Below, piece after piece: positions 32,501 to 44,426 of a stretch of 64,000 nt of DNA. A program made the translations under genes and the position numbers. Position 1 is the first letter of the stretch. Each line of letters begins with the position of its first letter. The stretch spans positions 101,949 through 165,948 of the forward strand of contig JACGCK010000104.1 in the NCBI GenBank assembly GCA_014925825.1. The letters are read 5' to 3'. The stretch is from Pholiota molesta (Eukaryota; Basidiomycota; Agaricomycetes; Agaricales; Strophariaceae). The notes under the pieces are model-generated. The model had not been told where the DNA came from. It saw nothing but the letters and a program-made list of their open reading frames with translations, and ran no database searches.

Positions 32501-34176
32501 CCGAGTCGTATCCAAGTCAGATCGCAAACAAGATAGCACGATGGTTGACATAACTCACTTTCCCGGTTGCGAGGCTGAAACTTTGGCGTGGCTACACTTT
32601 ACAGTAGTGGCATGCAAAATTTGATGCGGCTGTTGGCAGTTGAGCGGACCCAACTTCAAGTTCGGACGCCGTCTCAGCCGCAGATAATTTGTCAGCTCCC
32701 CTCCAGAGGGGGGACCTGACTAAGCTGAATCTCGGGAATTATTCGTGGCACCAGGCCCGGCCCGGATGACTCTGCTCGGTGTGGGATCCTATCACCCGTC
32801 TCCATACAGCTCTCCGAGAGAGCGCCTGCCCAAGGTTGATGAAGTCGAGGATGACAAGCAATCCACCTTGAGCCATTCCTCTGGGGCCCCGCGCGCCGAC
32901 CAGGGTAAGGACGCCCTTTGACTCGTCGCGGGCAACAGAGTCCGCCATGCGCGCTGCGCGCCAGAGTTTCTGGAAGAAATCGCCAACAAGGGCATTCCAG
33001 ATAGCCTTCGAAAGGCCACTTCGAAGAATTTCAAGTTCATTACTGGGTCCGACGCGAGAACCTTCTTCAAGAACTATTTTATGTGCGCACACTACCAATG
33101 GCGTCTACTGTGTGCTCATTCTTCGTTCAACAGACAATGCCATAAGAAAGAGTTGAAAGGCTTATGAAACGTTAATGAAGCTGGCATGAATCAAGAACTA
33201 GCTGCTCCTATTGTCTTCGCAGTCAGTGTATGGGACGCTGGTTCGAAGTGCGTCGACTAAGTACCATATGACATGGCGTGGATACTACTCTTATCCACTG
33301 AAAACCTACTTGCGCTGCTCAACTTTTATAGAAAGCTGATCAGTCTCCTGATAAGACACTTACACCTGTAATATCGCGTAAATTCTGACCAGCGCTTCCA
33401 GAATTTCAGGCAACGGTCAGCCGCTTCGACAAAGATTTTAAACGATTGGCGCAAGTGTTGGACAAAGAATCAAGGCATCTCTCATATGCCATTTTCTGAT
33501 ATTTTTTCCTGTTCTCTATCTTGGACAAACGTCCCTTGATAGATCATTGCGAACCTATCGCAGTCTTTCAGGAAAATCTGAAAGGAAAACACACTCTAGC
33601 CCCCAATCGCACAAATCTCGCCCGCCGCCTGGCATTACGGTATCCACCCCCGATGAACCTGAGAAGAAGTGGCCCGGGCACTGAGGCAACCACTTGAACT
33701 TGAATACAATTTTCACTTCCTTGTTGCCCCCCAGACTCGACCACTTCGATATACATGGCCCAAACATGGCCTCTAACCAGGCGTCAACATCAAAGAGTAG
33801 TCCGGTATCGTACAAGCTGACATTCGTCGCGGTAGACCTCTTCTAAGTTCAAGTTGGCCAAATATTACACTTGGTTCTTGGAGTCGATTAGCGGTGTCGG
33901 GCTAGGCGCAATGGTCACTCACTCTACTCTACTTAGTATACTTGTGAGTACTTAGTATACTTGTGAGCTCAGTGGAGTGATAGTGTGTGGCACTTCACAG
34001 CTTCTCAGTAAATATGCATTGGTGATACTTAGAAATTTCAAGATAGTGAATAGATAGAGGATAAACGCGTAACACTATACCAATAATCAGTGCCATGGAT
34101 ATATGTAAACAGACTCGGCAATCAATGGCATGATGAGACATTGGGTCATCTTGCTATTATGGTGCGCCTTGATAAA
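32501..34176. other. Stretch with unassigned exon-like remnants
   Basis: Minus-strand frames at 32739-33098 (FFQKLWRAARMADSVARDES) and 33555-33815 (YDTGLLFDVDAWLEAMFGPC) look protein-like but match no family I know, and no splicing links them. They could be upstream exons of the JmjC-like gene or another relic. Around 33930-33970 the phrase acttagtatacttgtgag is repeated twice. Confidence 0.35.
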
Positions 34177-35400
34177 AGAGCTTTCGCTCAGTGATGATGA
34201 CCAAAAGAGCTTCGTCTCGACGGAGGTGTACTTGATGTGGGAGAGAATAGCGGAAGTGGCTTCTTCTGAGTGCCTCCAAACCTTGGAGAATGATTTTGTT
34301 GAACTCCTGCGCGGCGGCACTCTCCCACTGGGTCTTTGCCTTGCTCTTTGCATTCCGAAAGAAGGCATGGAAACTCTGAAAGAGAAGATGAGCATGCAGA
34401 GTATCGAACGTCTCAAAGATCATACCTCTCTAATCTTCTGGCTAGACTTGCCATCCCTGAAGAGTTCCGCACAAAATCTTGCCTGGAGCTCGTTAACGGC
34501 GCAGCGCTACCCACTTCGAAAGATCCTCATCGTCCTGGAAGAGTGGAGACAAGCAGGTTCACGATAAGCCGTCTTCGCGTTGAGCGCCTTCAAGGCCAGT
34601 TCCACGTCCAGAGGGCATAATTGGTGAAGGATGCGCGAATCTTAGGGACCGCAAAAAGGCGCGATACGTGTGTTATATACGTGTTATATGAAGCCACCGC
34701 CGGCTGTCCAATAAAAGTACATTAGTAAATGGGCCATGGTCTAAGAAGGTTACAATTTGCTGTACCGAGATATCCAAGCGCCCACTACCCCATTGCCCAA
34801 CGCCCTCGCTTCACCCGCCTCCATCGAACCGCCATATGGCCATGGTCCGCGTTCGTACTCCATGTCATTCTTGTTCGGATGTTCTGTCTGCTGGATGCAC
34901 ATATGGATCAGTTTTGTTAGAGCTGGCATGCAATATCGACTTCCTACCGATATAAGCGCCCAATATTAAAGCGCAAACTTGAACATATGGGATTGTCGAG
35001 ACTTCTGACTTCTTTTTTTTTTTGGTCCTGTACACAATAACGATTGAAAGAACACTATTTAGTCTATGTATGTATTTATGAAACTAGTATACACCGTACA
35101 TTCAATTCCACAGTGCCACCCACCCAGGAGCATATATGGTGGTGGTATGACGAGAAGAGAGAAAGCGTGTGAAGATAGCGAGGCCCAGTTGGTATGCGCC
35201 AGAATTTCGCCCGCAGTTTGTCACGTGCACCACTCTGCCCACCGCGGCCTATTGAAGATCACATGGTAATCTGATGGCCAAAAGTTGCCCTTTATCAACA
35301 GGACCCAAGATAGTATCTCACGCTTTCTCTTTCTCTTGCCTCACCACCATCCCACCCAGTTAAGAGTAGATTACAATTACAAGTTCGCGTCGCTAAGTAC
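34177..35400 (+). repeat. Direct copy of 17661-18885
   Basis: Near-identical to the first copy, in the same orientation. The copy abruptly begins at agctttcgctcagtgatg and is joined on the left to unrelated sequence. Its right end runs directly into the third copy of the 230-bp repeat and then into the Spt5-like gene's 5' region, so this gene may use a duplicated upstream sequence. Confidence 0.95.
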
Positions 35401-35620
35401 GCTTTGGTCAGGTCCAGTAAGTGCTTACTTTACAGTATGTAGACGTGTGATCAAAACAAATAAATTGCTCGCTCTTGTGCGTTGAGTAAAGCGAAAGATG
35501 AAACGACTCGGAGGAAATTGAATGAAGGACAAAGATGTTGTGAACATATGACAAATTACAGAGCTGTCGCCCATAGGCTGGGCGGTCGTTCACGTTAAAC
35601 CAATCCTAATTCACATTCTG
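35390..35620 (+). repeat. About 230-bp repeat, copy 3 of 3, next to the Spt5-like start
   Basis: Same as 18885-19110 and 20040-20275 up to the phrase taattcacattc, where it stops about 25 bases before the ATG of the Spt5-like gene. If the block carries promoter activity, the other two copies would be stray promoters. Confidence 0.8.
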
Positions 35621-35644
35621 ACAGGCTTTAAAGACAGATACAAA

Positions 35645-38418
35645 ATGACCCGCGTATGTTATGCAACGACTCGCTTTCAGAAAGTTATAACGAAAGATTT
35701 CTAGAGACAAAAAGATTATGAACAGTACCTGGATCTCGAGGCGGCGGTTGATGATGAGGAAGACATTGATACAGATGGGGAGGAGGAACTGGAAAGACTG
35801 GGTGCGTTATTATGATAATGTGAATCCCTACCTTGCTAACTTGAACGTTATCTAGAGATGTTCATCAATGATGAAGAACTGTGCGATGAAGAAGAATTGA
35901 ATGTGTCTCCAGTGTTTGTGGAGGACGATTTTGAAGAAGAGGAAGATGAATCATCAGCGGCTTTCGATGCTCTTCTTGCCAAAGTCCGTAGGAACGCGCA
36001 AGGCAGGACAAATCCCTATAGACCAAGAAGGGATGAGGAGGAGATGGACCAGCAGATGGACAAGGAGCTGGAAGACCAGCTGGCCAAGAACGTGGGGAGG
36101 ATGGATAGCCAGAACTTGGAGAGAATGGATAGAATTATGCGCGAACCAACTGTGGATGACGCCCCTCTCTTCCGGGTCGCATGCAGAGTAAGTCCTTCAC
36201 CACTGGCTTGATGATCGAATATGCGGAGCTTATGTTTCTGTAGCCTGGCGCTGAAGAGAACATCGTCTTTAACCTCATGCGTATGCTGGTTATGTTGAAT
36301 CCGGATGCGTTGTCGAAATACGAACTGCGTTCGGCATTCGCGCCGAGCCATTTACGAGGCTACATATACCTTGAATGCAAAATGAACAAGCACCTCACCG
36401 AACTCCTCCAAAAGACAGCTGGAATCCATAGGACACGTCAAGGGCTTGTGTACCAACTAATACCTCTCAACGAACGCCCTAGACTATTATGTCCTCCGAA
36501 AGACAATAGATCTATCGTTGCAAATCAATGGGTACGGATTCGTAAAGGCCTGTACAAGGGCGATATCGGACTTGTTTCCGACGTTCAACCTTGCGGGGTG
36601 AATGTTCTTATCGTCCCCCGCCTGTCGTACCATGATCTGAAAGGAAAGAGGAAAGCCAAGCCCACAGACGACGTAGGCAATACCGCCGACGGGAAGGACA
36701 TGGGAAATCAAAAGCGCAAACGAGACGTACTTTCTGTTCGAAACCCACCGAAGCTCTTCATACCTGAAGAACCAATTCCAAACACACGCGTTCGATACAA
36801 TGCCCAGGATAGACATTACTTTGTAGGCCGCCTCAAGTTCTCAAACGGTCTTCTTTTCAAATGGTTTGACTTCTCCGCGCTGGACGTTGATGTATTCGAG
36901 ATGCCATGGAGTCTATCAAAGCTGTTTGCAGAAGCGCTTAGGGATATCGAGCACATTGACTTGAAGGAAAGACCACGGCCGCAGGAATGGATTTTTTTTG
37001 AAGGCGAGAAAGTCATTGTGGGTCCTTCAAAGAAACTCGGCATCATCCTCAAGGCGGAGCGGCGATATGTTCAAGTGGAGTACAATAATAAAGCAACGGA
37101 TGTCGTCAGTTGGTACAATCTTCGGAAGGAGATAAACGTTGGTGATTTTGTGAAGGTGTTGAATGGATCTAGACATGGGTATGAAGGATGGGTGATCGCA
37201 TTGGAGGGAGATGAAGCGAGAGTCTGCGATAAAGTCCCAAATCCAGACCATGACGGCCCCATTGATGTAAGCAGCTAAATCTCATCTCATAAGTGCCTCT
37301 CATCGACTCTTTCTCAGGGCATAATGATTCAGCTCAACCGTTTGCACATTACAAATGTGCCTTTTCACTTTGCGCAGGAAAGTACGGAATCGCCTTTCAG
37401 CTTTGCGCACGGAACTACACCTGTGAATATCCCAATCAAAAAGATGTACACCCATCCTTGGTGCGGCACAGAAATCACGATTGCAAAAGTAGGACATGGA
37501 CGCAAAGGCGAACCGGCAGTGATAAGTGCTGTACTTGAGGATTCGACCGAGACAAGGATACACGTCCAACTTTCTCGTTATAATCCCAGTAATCCCTTCT
37601 CCATGATCACTCTTGGCTGTGACGACGTGGTTGAAACGAAGTGAGTAACTCCATATAATTTTAGAGGCGCTAATTTGCAACGGTATGTTCATAGAACGTT
37701 TCTACCTCTCAAGAAGTATTTCGACTTGCGTGAACCCCGCCGCATGCCCAAACCAACCCCAAGCGCTACAGCAATGCCCTCATCGACATCGACCTGGGTG
37801 GCTTCATTGCAGGCGGCGTTGGGCTCCGAGCCCTCCCAGTCACCCATACCAACCGGAAGCTCAACCCCAATGCCAATGGAGAGCAGCTCATCAACACCTG
37901 CCTGGGACCCCTCATCGTACATAGCTTCGGCGCCCGTTAGTCAGGCCATGCCTCAACACGTTTTACTAAAACCACAACTCGTCGGTGTAACACTTGAGGT
38001 CATTCTCAATAACGGCCAAGAGTATGACAACAAATTTGTAGACGTGCATATCAAACACAGTGAGGATGGACGGCTCGGCCTATTCTATACAAAGTACCAT
38101 AGGACCATTTTACTGGATCCAGGTTGGGTGCGCCCCAAACATCCCAGCGCGACGAATGACCAAGGACTTCTCATAGTCATTCAAGGTGATGAATGCGGCA
38201 AATATGTACGACGCATCAATCACCTCAATCGAGCTAATGGAGCGAAGATCATTTTGGCGGTGGTCCATCATGTACCAAAGGCAGTGGATACCCTCACTGG
38301 CGAAGAGCTGATGCTCTCGCCTGACTATCTATGCAAAGCAGTTGAGTCTCCGGAGGATAAAAAACTCAACAAAAATGTCATGAAAGAGAGACGCCAGCGA
38401 TTCAAATCAGGAAATTAG
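35645..38418 (+). CDS. Spt5-like transcription elongation protein (NGN/KOW), 6 exons, 835 aa
   Basis: Exons 35645-35653, 35705-35801, 35856-36187, 36244-37266, 37318-37640 and 37695-38418 join in frame with GT/AG borders to 836 codons including the stop. Order: acidic N-terminus (LDLEAAVDDEEDID, EDDFEEEEDE), a PGAEENIVFNLMRMLVMLN stretch like the Spt5 NGN strand, GYIYLECKMNKHLTELLQKT, then KOW-type segments (QWVRIRKGLYKGDIGLV, EKVIVGPSKKLG, DFVKVLNGSRHGYEGWVIAL), a Ser/Pro/Thr-rich linker (about residues 610-670) and a C-terminal domain ending in a basic tail. Spt5 pairs with Spt4 on RNA polymerase II. The long acidic tract and typical CTR repeats of canonical Spt5 are reduced, so this is more likely one of the divergent Spt5-like paralogues common in mushrooms than the essential gene. 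The 9-nt first exon is tentative; an ATG at 35858 is the alternative. Confidence 0.82.
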
Positions 38419-39240
38419 AGGTTTGTCTTTTGTTGCGTCAATATTCTCTAACTCAAATAATTTCTTTATATTTCTTTGCTTAGGGCTTCGAAGCTGCATT
38501 TTTATGTGTACATAAGATGTTATCTTTACGATCATGTATATTTTTGAATGTATCACTACTTAATTGGCATAGCGCACTGAAAGCGCAAGGTGGTTTCCAG
38601 CCGCGAGATGCTTCCAACTCCAGAGACCCTCCAAGTGTCACTTTTGGAGTCAAAGAACTCGATAGGCTGCCCCTGCTCAAAACCTAGACTTCCTAGCAGA
38701 AGTTTGTAGTCCAAGAAATCCTCCCGTGGATTTAAAGTTTGCTGGAAGGTGTCGTCCTACCAGAAAATCAAGTTAAGTGCCTGTTGAATCTAGCTGGCTG
38801 CCAATGACTTGCCTTCAAGTAGATGAGAAGCATCAACAAGGAAGTTAGGTCGAATTGAACATTGGCCGCCATAGCGCCTCTAATAATCAGTTGCCCGCTG
38901 CAGGAGACTCAGCCCAATCAATCTGCGGAGATAACCGTCACGTGCACGTGACCTACGTTCGCCGCGAAATGTGCTAAGTCCCAAAGGAGAGTTAGTGCCC
39001 AGCTTGTACCTCTCGAATGGAAATTGTTGTAACTCTCAGAGGCATGTCTAATACTGTGCGCGAGGGGACTCACTAAATATTATCCGCCAAATCCTACCGC
39101 AATGCACTGAATTAGTGTCTCGGTATCTCGTTAGGGGCGCTTTCCCGAAACGGAAATTGTGCAGCTCCTTTAATCAAGCACCGGAGTCTATATATTTTTC
39201 AGGTTGGTCGCGTCGTCACATCACTGAAGTCACCTTGACC
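38287..39240 (+). repeat. Left copy of an about 1-kb duplication (Spt5-like 3' end and downstream)
   Basis: The last about 90 coding bases of the Spt5-like gene, its 3' flank and the sequence up to the next gene's start recur at 41297-42385. Examples are ctcactggcgaagag, ttggcatagcgcactgaaag, gcggttgagtctcc or its variant, and the palindrome repeat. The copies differ at a few percent of positions and by small indels, so the duplication is older than the composite-repeat ones. Confidence 0.85.
38935..39165 (+). repeat. About 220-bp palindrome repeat, copy 2
   Basis: Contains GTCACGTGCACGTGAC and the same ordered phrases as the copy at 16355. It lies about 90 bases upstream of the start of the unrecognised gene at 39251. 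Confidence 0.85.
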
Positions 39241-39250
39241 TCATACTACT

Positions 39251-41265
39251 ATGCCTGAATTCGGTGTCTACGAACAGACATACAAAGAACTCGCGAAGCC
39301 CTACCATGTCCACCAGTCGCGTCGAAGCCCAGCGAAGAAGCTTGAGATGGCTGCCGCCATGACAGGTCTGTTTTCTGCCTCTCAATGCCATTTCTGAGAA
39401 TTCACACATATGTAGGATGTGTCACCATTCCGTGTAATGGCATAACCCTCGCAAACGATATGGGGAAACGGAGGAAGAAACTCACCCTGCATACCCCAAG
39501 TCCCAAGGACCCAATATTTGAGGCCTTTCCAGACTATGAAAATGAGACCTGTAATTCTTGCCCAAAGGTCGTTTCTGATAAAACCTCCAAACCTAAGGTA
39601 TACATTACTTTGCAGTTGTAGATGTTTCTGATGCCCTTCACCTAGACCTCTACAGCTCCTCCTTTCTCTGGCGAGGTTAGGACAATAAACGAGTTGAACA
39701 TCACTGGTTCAATGATTCCTCAGCGACGCGGCAAAGAGATCATCATGGGAATCAACTGCTACATATTTCGTTTCAGCCTAGGCGTTGAAGGTCACGGCCT
39801 ATGGATTCCAACACCTGTGTACAACGACATCATCGCAGAAGGATTTGAGGCGCGAGGGAACAAATCATATATGTTCAAAATCCCCCGGAAACACTGGTTT
39901 GGCCCAAAGGGAACACCAGGATACATTCGTATCCTGTTCGCATATATGTGTGAGGACTGGACATGGATCTTTGTTGACCACAACGTCCTTATGACGATGC
40001 ATGTCCTTCGCCTGCGACGACCAGTGACGCGCGAGGACCTGGAACCGGGATCATCAGTAAGTGCATATTAAAACTTAAAACCATTGACTGGTCTATTCAC
40101 TCCACCCACAGATATGGCCCTACATCTGGAGTGTCAGTCATGGGCCAAGTCTGATCTTTGAAAAGGATTTGGCTATTTCAGGGCTGCACCAGTGGCGCAA
40201 GTCCATCCTGGCAAAGGGAAAGCAGTGGGAAGAGTCCAACGAGTCCAGGAAAAACGCTAAGAAGGAGCCTAAGGGCCTCCCTATCTCCCTTGGGAAGCCT
40301 ATCTTCCTCACGGTGAAGGACAACCAAATGATCTTTAATGGGTATGGGGCTCAGGAAACCTGCGACATGCTTTACGAGGCACTCATGCTGCCGAACACAA
40401 GCACTTACGATGTCTGTAGGCTTGATGATCTCTGGACTCGATTCGAAGCCGCTGTCTTTAACTACCAGCAAGGGCGCTTTGACCTAATCCACTCGCCTCA
40501 GAGTATAACTAAGCTATCTTATGTTTCTGGCCCGAAGCCCTTCTTCTTCAATGGTGAAGCCCATAAACATTATGTTCAACATATCACGACATACCGAAGA
40601 CGGGTAATTCGCATCCATGAGGATCGGTGGAAGGAGATCGAGAAGTTGGGCTTGATTCAGCTTTTCAATGATAGAGCAAAGATGGAGCCTGATGGCATAC
40701 CCCTTCGTAAGTAAGCTTATTGTGGTTGAGTGGATCAATTTTTCATTGATTTTCATTTATTTTAGTTGCCGAAGAAGATGAAAAATTGTCTCCAGAGTAT
40801 ATGAAAGGGCCTCCCCCCGGCGCAAACACAGTTGCAATTCGCATGCGCCGAATGGAGCTACGACCAGGACCAACGGCATCGGACAAGAACATCAAAGCCT
40901 ACACGCCACTAGCATGCAAGTTTGACCCTGGACGGCTTAACTGGTGGCCTGTTAACCATCTTAAATTCATGACTTCTGATGTCTTGGATGACCATAATGC
41001 AAACACTCTTGGGCCTTACAGCTTTCGGGTCTTCGTCAGTGCAAATCACACATCACTGACTCTGAAGGGTGGTGTAACAAAAAAGGATCAAGCCATAAAC
41101 AGGAAAGCCTATCATGGTCCGATCCGCCTCCAAAAAGTTGGGCGCGCACGGAGACGGGCAAGGAAGACAAGAGCAGAAATAAAGAAAACATATACAAAGG
41201 CAGAAAAGGAGGAGGCAGAAAAGAAGGAGGCTCCAAAGGCTGGTAGCAAGCGGAAACGATTGTAA
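39251..41265 (+). CDS. Unrecognised 600-aa protein, 5 exons, lysine-rich C-terminus
   Basis: Exons 39251-39365, 39416-39597, 39646-40056, 40112-40706 and 40766-41265 join in frame to 601 codons. The start MPEFGVYEQTYKELAKPYHV is followed by a region with paired cysteines (CVTIPCNG, CNSCPK), WIPTPVYNDIIAEGFEARG, IPRKHWFGPKGTPGYIRILF, FLTVKDNQMIFNGYG, FNYQQGRFDLIHSPQS, and GRLNWWPVNHLKFMTSDVLD. It ends in a strongly basic tail (KVGRARRRARKTRAEIKKTY, KAGSKRKRL) likely to be a nuclear signal. No signal peptide or membrane segment is evident. All borders are GT/AG and no break was seen. I do not recognise the family. Its promoter and first residues are duplicated at 42.0-42.39 kb. Confidence 0.7.
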
Positions 41266-41296
41266 TACATTGGTGCATTTATTATTACTTCCTTCA

Positions 41297-42385
41297 GTGG
41301 ACACCCTCACTGGCGAAGAGTTGATGCTCTCGCCCGACTATCTATGCAAAGCGGTTGAGTCTCCCGAGGATAAAAAACTCAACAAAAACGATAATTTCTT
41401 TATATTCCCTTGCTTAGGGCTTCAAAGCTGGATTTTTATGTGTACATAAGACGTTATCTTTACGATCATATATTTTTTTGAATGTATCACTACTTAATTG
41501 GCATAGCGCACTGAAAGCGCAACGTAGTTTCCAGCCGCCGCGAGATGCTCCCAACTCCAGAGACCCTCAAGTGTCACTTTTGGAGTCAAAGAACTCGATA
41601 GGCTGCCTCTGCTCAAAATTTAGACTTCCTAGCAGAAGTTTGTATAGTCCGAGAAATTCTCGCGTGGATTTAAAGTTTGCTGGAAGGTATCGTCCTACCA
41701 GAAGATCAAGTTAAGTGCCTGTTAAATCTAGCGTGGCTGCCAATGACTTGCCTTCAGGTAGATGAGAACTTGAGAAGCGTCAACGAGGAAGTTAGGTCGA
41801 ATATCTCCTGCAGCGGGCAACTAATCATTAGAGGCGCTATCACCTTTTGAGTAGCAGGTTCGTTAAGAGCTTGACGATCGCTTTATATCATCCAGGATCG
41901 CAAACAAACGCTCCAAGGGTTCAAAGACGGCATGAACCAAAGAACGGCGGCCATGGCACGGTATTGCCAATGAGTGCGCCAGAGTCAAAAGCCATGTTCC
42001 CTTCAAGAGACAGCGCTTGGATGGGCCGCAATGGCACAACGTCACGTGCACGTGACCTACGTTCGCCGCGAAATGCGCTAAGTCCCAAAGGTGAGGTAGT
42101 GCCCAGCTTGTACCTCTCGAATGGAAATTGTTGTAACTCTCAGAGGCATGTCTAATACAGTGCGCGAGGGGACTCACTAAATATTATCCACCAATTCCTA
42201 CCGTAATGCACTGGATTAGTGTCAGGGTATCCCGTTAGGGGCGCTTTCCTGAAACGGAAATTGTGCAGCTCCTTTAATCAAGCACCGTGAGTCTATATAT
42301 TTTCCACGTCGGTCTGGTCGCGTCACATCACTGGAGTCACCAAGTTGACCTCATACTACTACTAGTGGCACATGCCTGAATTCGG
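41297..42385 (+). repeat. Right copy of the 1-kb duplication, with a truncated gene start
   Basis: Starts with the duplicated Spt5-like 3' coding end (valine-aspartate-threonine region, then ELMLSPDYLCKAVESPEDKK in a frame that now stops early) and follows the left copy through the palindrome repeat and the caagcaccgtgagtctata phrase to catgcctgaattcggtga, which equals the first five codons of the 39251 gene. The similarity ends there. A small insertion around 41850-42020 is absent from the left copy but resembles the upstream flank of the 16-kb and 49-kb copies (atggcacaacgtcacgtg). Confidence 0.85.
42035..42260 (+). repeat. About 220-bp palindrome repeat, copy 3
   Basis: GTCACGTGCACGTGAC starts at about 42040, followed by the standard ordered phrases. 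Small differences from copy 2 (for example aaaggtgaggtagtgcccag) are shared with the 49.4-kb copy, which points to exchange between dispersed copies. Confidence 0.85.
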
Positions 42386-42678
42386 TGAGGAGAACTTATT
42401 CGTTATTGATAATTGGTTTTTGAAGAACTGTCGAAGGAGACGAAGCGATTGCAGTCATCGGCCATATAATGGGGATATCCTTCACTTTTTGCTTTTGAGT
42501 ATCTGATCATCATTGCGGGTGGATGTGGAATAACATATTGATTCTTTGAGATAACTACAAGGCCCAAGGGATATCGATACAAAAAATGGTTATAAGTTTG
42601 TGGAGAATGAGGAGGGAAAAAGGAAACATAATAGCCCCGTTCAAAAAACACCATTCTAAACCAGCAAAAATCCATCTC

Positions 42679-44426
42679 TCATCTTCGTTTACCTTTACCG
42701 CCTTTACCGCGAAGGGGGGCGGCAGATGGAGGATGAGATGATGCAGGAAGAGACGGTGGTGCTGATGGAGGAGATGGTGATGGTGCCGGCGATGATTCCA
42801 CTGTCAATGAACTTGATACTGCCGCCACCAACAATGCTGGTGCTGGGGATGCTGGGGAAGGGGACATCAATGCTGACTGGGACATCAATGCTGGACCTGG
42901 TGCTGCGTTGAGGTTCTCCAGAACATCCAAAAAGACCTTGACTGCGACTTCTGATTCCTTGCTTAGAGGGCATGGAGTAACAGCAGACAAATTTCTCTTG
43001 AAATTATAAAGCACCAGATGATGGCGGACTCATTTCCACCTTCCCGAATCTCATGTCGCTTATGGGAAAGCGCAGTGATCGCCTCAGGCGATGACAAGAT
43101 CTTTTGGAGAGCTTCTTGCTGCTGTTGCGATGGGGGTGAGGGTGAGATAGGATTTTGCAAAGCCGCCTCCAGTTTTGTTTGGCGGCGGAGGTTTTCACCT
43201 TCCCAGTCCTGGAGCATGACTCTCTGCCCCGGAATCAGGTGGCTCCCTTCGTCAAGCCATTCGCGGAATAAGCTCGAGCCTTCACCGTTCGTACATTTGT
43301 AATGCAAACGTACGCCCATGAAGGGGGCTAGGAATTTCATCATACAATCTAAAACGGATCGCGCCTGAAGCTTCAGGAGTACGATGCGGTCCTGTTATAA
43401 TCGGATGTCCAATCAGTTCATTAGGAAATAAGTAGAAATATTACTTACCCCTGAAACTGCCCAGGCTCTTAGCTCTTCCAACTCCACCATCAGCTCCTGA
43501 TAGCGAGAATTCACTTGAGACATCGCTTTGTCGTGGTCGGCGCGGTTTTGGTGCAGCTTTGAATTCAAATTGCCAATCCGCTCCATCAACTCAGTATACT
43601 GTTTGCCGGCCTGTAGTTCGATTTCTTTGATCATTTTCTTGTGTTGTTCCTTGTGCTGCGACAGTATATCTTGGTGGCGCTTCTTTTCTTGTGCTAAAAG
43701 CTGTTCATGGCGACGGGCAGCGTTCTTCTCCCGCTCCAGTGCTTTTCGCTCTTGTTCAGCGTCCCGTTCCCTTTGTTCTTTGAGAAGGTCCTCCAAGTTC
43801 ACTACTCGGTTGAGAAGTTGTTGAAGAACGATGGAGGAGGAAGGGTCCATGCTGATGAAAGGTTTAGAGGTGGTGGTTGCCACGTTTTGACTCGGAAGAA
43901 TTGATTCGTCGGATGATCTTGGTGTAGCTGACCCAGACACTAGATTGGTCGAGGTGGCAGGAGGGAAGGTGACGGTATTCAGTGGGACTCCTCCTCCGAG
44001 TTGGAGGCCGGGGCCTGGCAGACCTTGCCGCCAACTCGGACCCAGACTCGTCGGAGTTGGAGGTGACGATACTGGAAATGTTTCCGGGATCAGCTGACAT
44101 AAGCTCACGTCCCTACTGATCTACTCACCTCCGAGTCCAGAGTCGGATCTGATCTGCGACGATAACGATTGGAGGGGATGAGTGCCAGCCTGAGTGAGGT
44201 TTTCGTTTGTAGGATCCTCCAACTCAGATATTGTGGAAGAGGGTCTTCCTGAGGCTGATGCGGTGGATGTGGATTGAGAAGACTCATAGTCTTCTGAGTC
44301 GGATGCAGACGATACAATATCGTCGAGTGCGAAGTGCAGAGCAGATGGGGATAACGGTGCCTTTACCCAATCGGGAAACTCTGTAATCACAGGGCTCAAT
44401 GATGTTTGTGGAGATGTCGGAGACAT
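42679..44426 (-). CDS. Unknown protein with a central coiled coil, 4 exons
   Basis: The ATG at 44424-44426 starts MSPTSPQTSLSPVITEFPDW. Exons 44129-44426, 43449-44071, about 43020-43391 and 42679 to about 42965 join in frame; intron 1 ends at TTTCCAG next to 44071. Order: Ser/Thr/Pro-rich N-terminus with acidic serine clusters, LGPSWRQGLPGPGLQLGGG, then a long heptad region from SSIVLQQLLNRVVNLEDLLK through QERKALEREKNAARRHEQLL to ELMVELEELRAW (about residues 190-310, coiled coil), a compact stretch with FLAPFMGVRLHYKC, then a Pro/Ser/Ala-rich tail ending GKGGKGKRR. The exon 3/4 border (TAAG acceptor) is inferred. I do not recognise the family; coiled coil plus low-complexity flanks suggests a structural or scaffolding role, which is only an inference. 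Confidence 0.6.

Noticed and set aside
42403..42675. Minus-strand 90-codon frame
   Set aside because: No family motif, no splice partner, and it lies in the flank of the coiled-coil gene.
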